DNA from: Lyophyllum atratum
Taxonomy: Eukaryota; Basidiomycota; Agaricomycetes; Agaricales; Lyophyllaceae
Direction of reading: 5' to 3'
Length of the DNA: 64,000 nt
NCBI GenBank assembly: GCA_014905825.1
Contig: JACGCN010000010.1
Coordinates: forward strand, 186,001 to 250,000
Made by a program: the position numbers and the translations under genes
In this document: positions 55,506-64,000 of the stretch, in pieces
Layout: the number at the start of each line of letters is the position of its first letter
How positions within the stretch are numbered: position 1 is the first letter of the stretch
Notes under the pieces: model-generated
Told to the model about the DNA's origin: nothing
Seen by the model: only the letters and a program-made list of their open reading frames with translations
Database searches by the model: none

Positions 55506-57655
55506 ATGGCATCTTTCTCATTCCCTCATGTCCTTCTCCTCGCTGTTTACGCATCGCTCGTTCAGGCGGTACCGTGGCCGCTCCATGCAAGGCACTCCAC
55601 ACACCACGTCAGCCACATCGGTCGTGCATCTCAGGTCAAGGCTTTCCATCCAAAGTCTACATTCAAGGTTAGTCCACTATTGCATTCCATGTCCTTGGTC
55701 CTTGACTAATATCGGCCTGTGGGTAGACCTTCGGAAATGGGATCGAGCAACCCATTCCTGAAGGGCTCAAAGATTCATTAATACCTCCGGCTTTAGAAGA
55801 TTCCGCCATCGCATTTGTGCAATCGCAGCTCGGCGTCGATGCTTCACTATGGCTCGGGCTTCACAGAGGGCAGCAGCAAGTTTGCCTATGTGAAGCAGAC
55901 CCATGTGAGTCAGCCGCGTTTCGATGACGGGCGGCACCTGATCCCCATTGCAGGAGGGTGTCTCCTTCGCCAATGCCGTTGCCAACATAGCGTGGAAGGA
56001 TAACAAGGTGGTCGCGTTCGGCTCGTCATTCGTCAACATCAGTACGTTCCATTGCACGTTCTATGGCCACCGTCGATCTCACGTATATTAGGCAAAATTG
56101 CGGACTCGACACCGACTCTTGCCATCGATACCCTTATCCCTAAGGTCGAAGAAGCCCTTGACGGCAAGGTCAACGGTCAGCCTCCGAGTGTCGAGTTTCT
56201 CGTGACCGAGGACGGGTCCGTTGCTCTCACTCATGTCGTTCAAATCCAAAATGAGATGACGGGGATGTGGCTCGAGGCCTATGTTTGCGCACACACTGGC
56301 CAGATTCTTTCGGTGACGGATTTCGTCGCACATGCTTCGGTGAGGGAGTTTGATACACTGTTGCTTCGCTAAGCTAACACCGACCTCTTAGTACACTGTT
56401 CTCCCAATCCGAAAAGAAACGCTCGCCGAAGGTCAAGAGACTTTGGTCAACCCTCAAGATCTTCTGGCTTCTCCCTTCGGCTGGCACAGTGACGGTAGTA
56501 CCAAGACCACGAACACGGCGTAAGTCATCCTCCTCCTTCTAAACAACAGTGTCCCAACTTGTTTCTAGAGGTAACAACGTCGCAGCGGCTGTGGGCAAAC
56601 GGGTCTCTGTCGAGAGCACTGCAGGTCTTAACTTCAACGTCAAGTATGATGATACGAAGGATCCTACCGACGCTTCCAACATGCGAGCCGCGACGAACAA
56701 CGCGTTCTACATCATCGACACCGTGCATGACTTCACCTACCGCTACGGCTTTACCGAGAAGGCCTTCAACTTCCAGAATAAAAACTTTGGCAAGGGCGGG
56801 AAAGGCGGAGACAGAGTCTCGATCTCTGTGCAAGATGCGTCTGGGCTGAACAATGCCAACTTCGCTACCCCACCTGAGTACGTCGCCTTTTTCTCGCTTG
56901 ACTAGCTGCTACCCATCTGATTTCTTATGCTGCGCAGCGGTCAACCGGGAACCTGCCGCATGTATATCTTCAATCTGACAAATGTGGGTAACGATCTATT
57001 TATCAGGAGGAGTAGAGACTGATACCTTCTTTCTGATCCAGCCGAGACGCGACGGATCCCTCGAGACTGATATCGTCGTCCACGAGATGACCCACGGAGT
57101 CACGAACCGCATGACTGGCGGCGGCACTGGGCGATGCCTGCAGACAACCGAGGCCCGTGGAATGGGAGAGGGCTGGTCCGATGCGATGGCTGAGTACGTT
57201 TTAGATTTCCACCAGTTTGCCTTCTTTACTGATGAACTGTATCGTCAACTCATAGCTGGGTCAACCTGAAATCTGATATTGTCAAGAACTTCGTGTTGGG
57301 CCAGTATGTTACGAACAACCCAGCCGGCATCCGCACTCACCCCTACTCAACGGACGCGTGTGTTACCATCTGATGATTAGGTTCCGCAGACTCACCAACT
57401 TACTGCCCATTTTCTCTACAGGAAGGTCAACCGGCCGCGTTACTCCAGCGTTGCGAAGCTCAAGGAAGTTCACGGTACGCTTACTCCATCGCGTCGACTC
57501 GACCATGTTTGTGATCCTCATCACGATCATTTCCACCAGCCATCGGCGAAGTCTGGGCCAACATGCTTCACAGTGTCCTTGCCGCCCTCCGCCCTACCAA
57601 ATTGCCCAATCGGCGCAGGATTTTCCTAGACGTGCGAGCGAGTTGTGTGGATTGT
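55506..57655 (+). pseudogene. Fungalysin (M36 metallopeptidase), frameshifted and C-terminally truncated
   Basis: A secreted zinc metallopeptidase gene. ATG 55506 opens a signal peptide (MASFSFPHVLLLAVYASLVQA). The propeptide includes IPEGLKDSLIPP and, across introns, GVSFANAVANIAW and EFLVTEDGSVALTHVVQI. The mature domain has [38 protein letters not shown] with the HEMTH zinc site, and [13 protein letters not shown] with the third ligand Glu. Two faults are seen. A single-base frame change near 55845 separates QSQLGVDA from YGSGFTEGSSKFAYVKQTH. After GEVWANMLHSVLAALRPTK the usual family C-terminus of about 60 residues is replaced by a short arginine-rich tail and a stop at 57655. It is therefore probably non-functional; a sequencing error could explain only the first fault. 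Confidence 0.8.
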
Positions 57656-57724
57656 GATTTATAGATTATGAGCAAGGAAAACACGCTAAGTATTGTTACA
57701 ACAATGTCCCTCCATAAACAACTA

Positions 57725-60076
57725 TCATTGCTGAACATGCAGATGCGCAAGTTCAAGCTGGTACCGGTCTCCCACTAGTGAGTCCACCCAATGCGGAAAC
57801 AGGAGTTGAAGTGGGACGTCAGGCGGTGTGACGGCAATATATGTCATCTTTTCCACCCCCAGGTCCGTCAGATGCTTGATGCCCTTGTACTTCACATCAT
57901 GCTCCAATGCAACAGTCGCCTGCATGATCACCGCATGCTTTTTGTCCGTCTCTTCGTACAGGAAGGAGTCGAAGGTTGGCTGGTTGCACGTAGAGGGGTG
58001 ATAATACCCAGGGGTGAGGGTTTCCTTCCGCGGAATGGTAAAGGTATGATTGACGATGGCCGTGGGCGAAGCGTCAGCGGGCTTGTTTGTCGTGATTGAA
58101 AACCCATTGACACTGATGGAAAGATAGCGTATCTCCTCATTCTCCACCTTCGCCGCACTCCAAATCTTGTTTTCTTTACCCTGGCCAGTCTCCACCATCT
58201 TCTTCAGAGCCCAAACACCCCCGGTGATAAACACCTGGTGGATCGCTCCAACCAAAAGGTAGCCTGCAAGAGTTTTAGTCTGGTGATGCTGGGAAAAGCG
58301 CCGGTAGAGTCGATCCCGGGCATCAGCATTCCTTTGTTCAAAGGCATGAACAAGAAGCTCCATGATGTGATGTGATGCGGGGTATACCACAGGGAACTGG
58401 CGAGAACCAGACGCGGCCGGACGTATGAGAAGGATCGAATGGGACGCAGTATGCTCGTAGTTCATGAACTTGACCTCACTGAGCAGAACTTCTAACTGAT
58501 CCTCTTTCAGATCCTGGACTAGATTTTGCACCCCACTCTCATAGTCGTTTAAGAGTTTCCGTGATTTTGACTTGCTATAGGCCAGACGTGCGCATGGACC
58601 ATATCGATGAAAAAAATCGGCGAGGAGGGCCACTGGACAACGTATATGTTGTAATTGCCGGCTAGATCAAGTCAGTTTTCCATTCCTCGTGAGATGAGGT
58701 TGATATACCCAGCAATCAGCTCTGCCAATGTGAATGGCTGGAGGATGAACACGGGAACTGTGATATTTTGTTTCTTTATCCATTCCAGGTGGTTTGCTCG
58801 GGGGGATGGCGTCTGGACAACAAATATCTTGTATCTCGGGTAAAGAGGGTCCACACCTGTTAGGTCTAGGTTCGAGTCAATCAGAGCCCAGATAGGGAGT
58901 GGACCATCCGGACCCGCCTCGGCCTCGCACGCATCCTTGAAGCCTTCAATGATGTCTGCATTTAGATCGGTGATGATTCTTTCGACGCCAGAGCTGTCGA
59001 ACAGGTACGTCAAACGAGGCCCAACCTGGTAGATAGTGGGTAGTTTTGCGTGGAGACGCAGGACAAGGACCAGCTGGAGCCATGCCGTTTTACCTGGGCA
59101 AAACAAAATTAGATACAAACGCGATCGAAGCAGGAATGTTTGCGTACCAATCCCCGGATGACCCGTGAGGATGAAACCTACAGACGTAACCGTGTGGCTA
59201 CGTTGGTTGAGAAATGGGTTTTCGGGCGTGGACTGATCATCAGGGTCGTGGATTGTAGACTCTGGCCATCCCACGGCTTGGAATAAAGCTCGGAATGCCT
59301 CAAAGTAGTCGTCGCGGAGAAGAGTATATTGCAAAGGGAGAGAGAGAGTGGACACCATGTCGGGCGGAATTTGTAAAGTCCAGAATTTTGCCGGGACTGG
59401 AACATCTGGGTCATCGAGGGTTTCATCTGTCACCAGCTCCCGCAGCACCAAAAAGGGGACCGGTTCTGGATAAGCATTCCAAAGTGTCTGCCAGAATGCA
59501 TCTACTACGTGGAGTCAGCGATGCAAAAAGAAGATGTACTGGACTCAGACGGTAAAAGAAGGCTCACATCTGACATCCTTGTACTCTCCGACGATGCGGC
59601 GGCGCTTGAGCTCAGGCCCTCCTGCGTGCACTTTATTTAGCATCCGCACCAAAACGCATCATGGTGAACAACGAGAGCTTACCATCACCGCTGTCTGGGT
59701 AGCACGCAAGAAGGTGGATATACCCCATCCCAGTGAGATCCTTTGCGTCGAAATAATAGGACACCGGGTTCCCAGGTTTGAGAGATACAGCCTTGCCATC
59801 TTGCTCCTTGCCCGTATCCATATCAAGACGAAACGCTGACAATGCATTGCGAAGATCCCGGCGCTCGGCAGTGGGAATAGGAGGTTTCAGCTTCCAGAGG
59901 GTGATATCTGCAGCGCGTACGCTGGCTGTACAACTAGGCCCACGGTCTACAATTTTTTGGGCGAGGTCGTATACGGGAGCATCTGAAGCGATGTCGACGT
60001 AAACCTCGAGGCCGAGGGGTTCATATGCGCTTTCGATACCTGCGACGCCCAGGACAAAGATGCGTAGATTGCTCAT
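57725..60076 (-). CDS. Crinkler-like protein: header, P-loop NTPase, nuclease-like domain
   Basis: A basidiomycete Crinkler (CRN)-like protein. ATG at 60076. The N-terminal ubiquitin-like header contains VYDLAQKIVDRG and ADITLWKLKPPIP, matching the D-x-x-L-W-K element of CRN headers. After an intron come a connector (AFWQTLWNAYPE) and an NTPase whose Walker A GHPGIGKTAW is split by an intron at about 59094-59145. Further on, PLPIWALIDSNLDL is a likely Walker B region. An intron at about 58630-58690 leads to a C-terminal region with FHRYGPCARL, FPVVYPASHHIMELLV and TFDSFLYEE...IMQATVALEH, like the restriction-endonuclease-fold core of these proteins. In fungi such proteins are proposed conflict or effector proteins; no secretion signal is visible. 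Continuous frame, apparently intact. It is divergent from a broken nuclease-like gene. Confidence 0.72.
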
Positions 60077-60434
60077 CAGGGAACAGACGTCGAAGGGCGT
60101 AGGAACTTGTATTCGAAACCCGCTCCTGATCTGTGCTGTATAGACGCCCGAAATGCGCCTTTCCGCACCAAGTCGTACTTGAACGCCTTGACAGGGTGTT
60201 GCATACAAGCCTGCGGCTGCCACCTCCTGTCATCGCCCCTGCTTGTCGTTGTTTGCTCCAAATTACCGCATTCTCCGTCCGCCGGCCCGGAGACAGGCTT
60301 GCTCCCAAACCTCCTCCTCCGCAGACCAAGCTGTCGTAGCTCTACTTCACATTGATTCTCACCGCCCTACACATGCCAGAACGCACTCACAAGCGCAAGC
60401 GCAGCTGCAGGACTCAACTGTCGATCTTTCGAAC
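60077..60434. promoter_or_regulatory. Divergent intergenic region between CRN-like gene and nuclease-like pseudogene
   Basis: 358 bp shared by two head-to-head genes. No specific motif recognised. Non-ATG open frames on the plus strand join the downstream ORF, but their status is unclear. Confidence 0.4.
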
Positions 60435-61612
60435 ATGAGGACGGCGCTAAAATGTCTCGAAGCCCTCAAGGAAGAGTTGAATGGGATTGAAGAAACGGAG
60501 GAGGAATTGCACAACACCTCGGAGCATGTCCCCGCGCTGGAGAACATACTAAAGGGTACCAAGAAACCAGTATGTTACTTATCACTTGCATTATGTGCTA
60601 TCATGGTTATTGATGCTTCAGAGAGTGACTTTCTCGACCGTTGCATCAGAAGACCTCCAGAAGGCTGGCGTCAAGCGGAAACGTCTCATCTTTGAGCCCG
60701 CGAAAGTAAACGAGTTAAGGAGTGGGCTGACAAGGAATGCTGAGGCTGAGATTGTGGATACATTCCCGAATCAAGAAGATCTATGCTTGCGTTAACATGG
60801 ATGGGGGTCTTACGCCAATCACCTCTGCCTTCGGTCGCCTAACTGAATATTTGCTGCAGTACGAAGCAGGTTCCCGCATGATTCTTGACGCTATCCTGCT
60901 CGCGTTGGCGGAGATTGCCTCAACTCAGAAGAGCGGCGTTGCCATTCTTCCAGAGATGAGGACTGCGCAAGGAGATGGGGTCCAAATTTATCATCCCGTC
61001 TCGGGGTATATATTTTGGTTGAGTGGCAATGTTGACTATGCCGTTATTGAGTACGATGATGTGAGGGACTACAAAGGTAGGTCTGATTATTATACACTGT
61101 TGCCCCACGAATTGCTTCACAGCCTTCTCAGACCGCTTGCTCACCCCTGGTGGATCCAGAGAGGATGCATTTGAGATTGCGAAGGCCGTCTGTTCCTAGT
61201 CCAGTCCAAACGACAGAGGCTCCAACAGAGCTTCGTTGCCTATATCCCGAACGCCGTTAGTCAGGCGATTGCAATACTGAAGTCCGCAAAGTACGTCAGC
61301 GCTGCCTGCTTTACTTCTTCATCTGAGCATTGCCTTCCAGCCTTCCAGAGGTCCGTTTCTGTCTATCTGATGGGCAAACATGGATTTTCTTTATCTTGAA
61401 GTCGGAAAACGGGACACTGACCTACTATGAATCTGCAGCACGCCGTCTGAGCAGAGACGTTGTCGAGAACTCTGACTTGCCGTTACGTGAGATTGTGCAG
61501 CTCGTTTGTGAATGGGTAAGCTCCTCTACCGTTGCGCATAGCTCTTGCTCATGGGCAATGTCGATTTCTTTAGCTGAGTCCCACGGCGACTGAGCTGTTT
61601 GTGTTAGAGTAG
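60435..61612 (+). pseudogene. Broken nuclease-like (restriction-endonuclease-fold) gene common in agaricomycetes
   Basis: Fragments match a protein type I recognise from mushroom genomes, with a helical N-terminal part and an endonuclease-like C-terminal domain; the name is not established. Exons include MRTALKCLEALKEELNGIEE, then VKRKRLIFEPAKVNELRSGL, then AFGRLTEYLLQYEAGSRMIL, GNVDYAVIEYDDVRD, RLFLVQSKRQRLQQSFVAYI, and LSDGQTWIFFILKSENGTLT, ending LSPTATELFVLE at 61612. The frame changes near 60760-60790 and again at about 61181-61186 (apparent one-base loss before RLFLV). The expected E-x-K of the active site reads Q-S-K. The gene is thus a probable dead copy. Confidence 0.65.
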
Positions 61613-61949
61613 AATGCAGGAGTTGCTTCTAGCGATGGAAAGCTGTGAGATGACGCAGCGTCCAGGAAACGGGTCGAAATCTGCAGGCCAAAAGCGGCTG
61701 CAAGACCTGATTTGATCACATTCTTAGTCTAGCGCTCATTACGCCGGCAGCCTGCGACCGGCCACGTTGCCCTAGCTATACGGCCACATCCTTACTACGT
61801 TTGACAGAAAGTGATAGTTGTACACCTTTTGCTGGCCGCGCAGAAGCGAAGGAAGAACATTTCGGGGGAGCAGGTGACCTGCTCCCCTCCCGTTCCTTCC
61901 TGCCCCCCCCCAAGCTCAGACCCATACGGCTGGAAGCGGTCGCATTGTT
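61613..61949. other. Intergenic: nothing recognised
   Basis: C-rich run at about 61900-61915. No gene seen. Confidence 0.4.
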
Positions 61950-62110
61950 CGCAGATGATGGATCAGACGAGGGCATCGTTGTACTTGAGTAGAGTGTCTG
62001 TCTGTCTGGACCTTCGCGACTCCATCACGAGTTGCGTGGCGAGCTCGCCGTATTGACGCGCTTCGCTCATCGTGGTCGACGGTCAAGAGCGTGTCACATA
62101 TGCGACATAC
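61950..62110 (-). pseudogene. Duplicated 5' fragment of PSF1
   Basis: On the minus strand this segment repeats the PSF1 start codon, about the first 40 codons and about 45 bp of upstream sequence (compare 54606-54773) with only a few mismatches. It ends abruptly and no GINS sequence follows. Confidence 0.85.
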
Positions 62111-62402
62111 GCGAATGTCAGACTTCAATTCTTCAAAGTCTTAGTTAGCAGCTCAGTCTATCGCGCGCATTCCAGGCTCTTTCAGAGATACATTGGACGG
62201 GCTGCGAGATGCCGTCCCTTGCTATCGTTCCAATACTACCATGACAGATACATACGAACATTATTCGTCAAAGACTAAAGTCGTTTCCCTTGCCAAGCGC
62301 CCGGTATCAAATTCCGCCCAAATCAAGGTCGGCATCTTGAGCTGCCTAGCAACACGACTGGCCCCTCGCCTCTGGTGTCGTCAGCTCACCGAGTGTATCC
62401 CA
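62111..62402. other. Intergenic: nothing recognised
   Basis: Short gap upstream of the 3' end of the copper transporter. Nothing recognised. Confidence 0.4.
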
Positions 62403-63160
62403 CTAGAAAGAACATGAAGCTTCCCCGTCGCATGGCACAACAAAGATGAGAAACATACACTCGACACAAAGAACCCGGCATACGACCCAGCCTGCCCCCC
62501 AAACACCTCTCAGCAAGCCAATTCGATGCTCCTCGAAGATCAATAAAAGACATACAAAGATGGCTAGAATGACCCCTCCGTTATAATACATCGCCAGCAG
62601 CATGAGCATGTACCCCGCGCTGAACTGCACACAGTAAAACGCGCTGCGGATGGCCTGCTGGAAGAAGGACGGGCTACGACCATTTCCGCGTCAAGAACCG
62701 TACGCAGAGACAGTGAAAACATACCGGAATGGGCCAACAGCCGAACGACAAGGTACCTCACTGTCCGCGAGCTTGCTGAGACTCGCGTCGTCAGGGGTGA
62801 TACCTGCGCCGCCACTACTGCGCTCATGGTCGCGGACGATCTTGCGGTCGTACTCCCGCGCGAGGCGGCGGAATAGCTCGAGGATGACGACCAGGATGAA
62901 TACACATATGATCATTCCTGCATAGGCGCCTGTGTGCTGCGTGTTAGGTGTGATGGGCATGAGGGTGGGTAGGGTACGCACCAACTGAGCGTATGTGCCA
63001 TTGCTTGGAGATGAAGCATGCGTCGACGGTGTACCTGTTGCGCCGGTGAGACGAGATGGGCAGTCATTGGGAACGCCAGAGAGCATCACCAATTCCAGAG
63101 CATGCTGATCTTGCATGCTGCCCCAGCGTGCGCATCTGAATTTCCGTGGTTCATGTCCAT
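62403..63160 (-). CDS. Ctr-type high-affinity copper transporter
   Basis: A small trimeric plasma- or vacuolar-membrane Cu(I) importer. ATG at 63160 (MDMNHGNSDAHAG, a Met/His-rich metal-capture start) followed by CKISMLWNW. An intron at about 63045-63095 joins YTVDACFISKQWHI, the Ctr pattern before helix 1. A second intron (about 62940-62988) leads to helix 1 AYAGMIICVFILVVILELF and a basic cytosolic loop. After an intron at about 62680-62750 comes QAIRSAFYCVQFSAGYMLM with the M-x3-M pore motif (MLLAM) and YYNGGVILAIF. The C-terminal end is uncertain: reading through gives a cysteine-containing tail to 62403, while an intron after AIF would give a different end. The pore motif and Met-rich N-terminus make the family secure. 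Confidence 0.82.
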
Positions 63161-64000
63161 GTTCGAGGAATAAGGTATGAAGGACGGTGAAATTGCCTGA
63201 AGGCACTGGATAGCATGAAGGGGAGAATAAATGTATTTTTATACTCGTACATGCGAACTGGTTCGACTGCGTAAGGAGCAATCCAGCCTCGACGTGATAT
63301 CATTATACAAAATCTTTTTCCACCAACCCTTGTGCATGCCAAGGGACCTTCTGACCATGCGGAAGCGGCCCCAGATTCCATCGCGAGCGATAGGCCATGC
63401 CCCGTTCGTGCCTTCCATTGGTCGAGAAGTGCGGTTGAGGCTACCGAAAAAGGGAGTCGCCTGAGCAATAACCACACATCACACGGTCGTCCCCGGGTTC
63501 CCGAGTCAAAGTGGGTTCGTCACACCGTGTGCCGTTCAACGGGAGATCAAATATTCCGCACTGGGAGCAGGCAAATCAACAGGCTGGGCAGCGAATGCGG
63601 GTACGATAAGGATGACGGGTAGAACCGGAGCTTGAGGGCAGTGCCAAGACATCGTGATAAGAGATGGGCCGGCGATAGGCTCCTCAGCGGGTGTACAGCG
63701 AGAAGCAGTGACTGGATGGGTAGTGAGGCTTAGGCAGTGAGATGAGATGAGACAGAGACCAGACATACAGTTACTGTGCGGAGCTCCTCGTCGTTATTGA
63801 AAATGGGTGAAGCTAGGTTGCGTGCAAGAAAGGTAGAGGAAGGCTGGCCAGCACGGCGATGTTTCTGCTTCGCCAGGACAGCTTGAGGTCGGGTTCAGCA
63901 CACAAGATATATCCAAGCGAGGGTGAACGGGTCAATGAATAGCTCCAGGAATGAGACATCGTGCCATTAAGGCTTCGAGCAGAAAATACACGGTGAAGAC
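63161..64000. other. Upstream of the copper transporter; no secure gene
   Basis: A minus-strand ATG at about 63652 opens a 38-codon frame with a hydrophobic start (PVLPVILIVPAFAAQP), but no following exon could be tied to it. Otherwise nothing recognised up to the window edge. Confidence 0.3.

Noticed and set aside
63536..63766. Minus-strand ORF with a hydrophobic stretch resembling a signal peptide
   Set aside because: Only about 38 codons follow the likely ATG and no further exon could be attached, so it is not supported as a gene.

Overview
The window looks like nuclear DNA of an agaricomycete (mushroom-forming basidiomycete). Genes are packed on both strands and cut by many short introns of about 50-60 nt. 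They include families typical of these fungi: FunK1 protein kinases, a Crinkler-like effector protein, a fungalysin, GDSL esterases and a gag/RT/tyrosine-recombinase retroelement. Assignments come from reading translated exons and joining them across visible GT..AG introns; no database search was possible.

Layout. 1-12.5 kb is a conserved housekeeping block, all on the minus strand: SMC1 (cohesin, cut by the window edge), PEX3, a Fus3/Kss1-type MAP kinase, a TPR relic and a two-CCCH-finger protein. 13-18.6 kb is a ferric reductase pair: a frameshifted pseudogene followed by an intact copy. Both are preceded by exact ATCWGATAA sites, the consensus of iron-responsive fungal GATA repressors. 18.9-24.3 kb holds ribokinase, an EthD-domain protein with a decayed tandem copy, and NOC4.

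24.5-34.3 kb is an accessory block with two FunK1 kinases, a FunK1 promoter/exon-1 relic and degenerate repeats. 34.4-42.3 kb is again mostly core: a GDSL/CE16-type esterase, a DAL5-like MFS transporter, eIF2alpha with a telobox-like promoter motif, and a NOPCHAP1-like protein. 42.3-47.7 kb is a DIRS-like tyrosine-recombinase retrotransposon with three overlapping ORFs in three frames. 48.2-53.4 kb has a secreted GDSL esterase whose first intron is a 0.5-kb insertion, then a third FunK1 kinase in inverted orientation.

54.1-64 kb has PSF1 (GINS), a broken fungalysin, a Crinkler-like NTPase/nuclease gene facing a broken nuclease-like gene, a duplicated PSF1 5' fragment and a Ctr copper transporter.

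The themes are metal acquisition (FRE pair, Ctr) and gene-family turnover. FunK1, FRE, EthD, PSF1 and the nuclease-like family all show recent duplication followed by truncation or frameshift, and the turnover sits in the accessory stretches between conserved genes.
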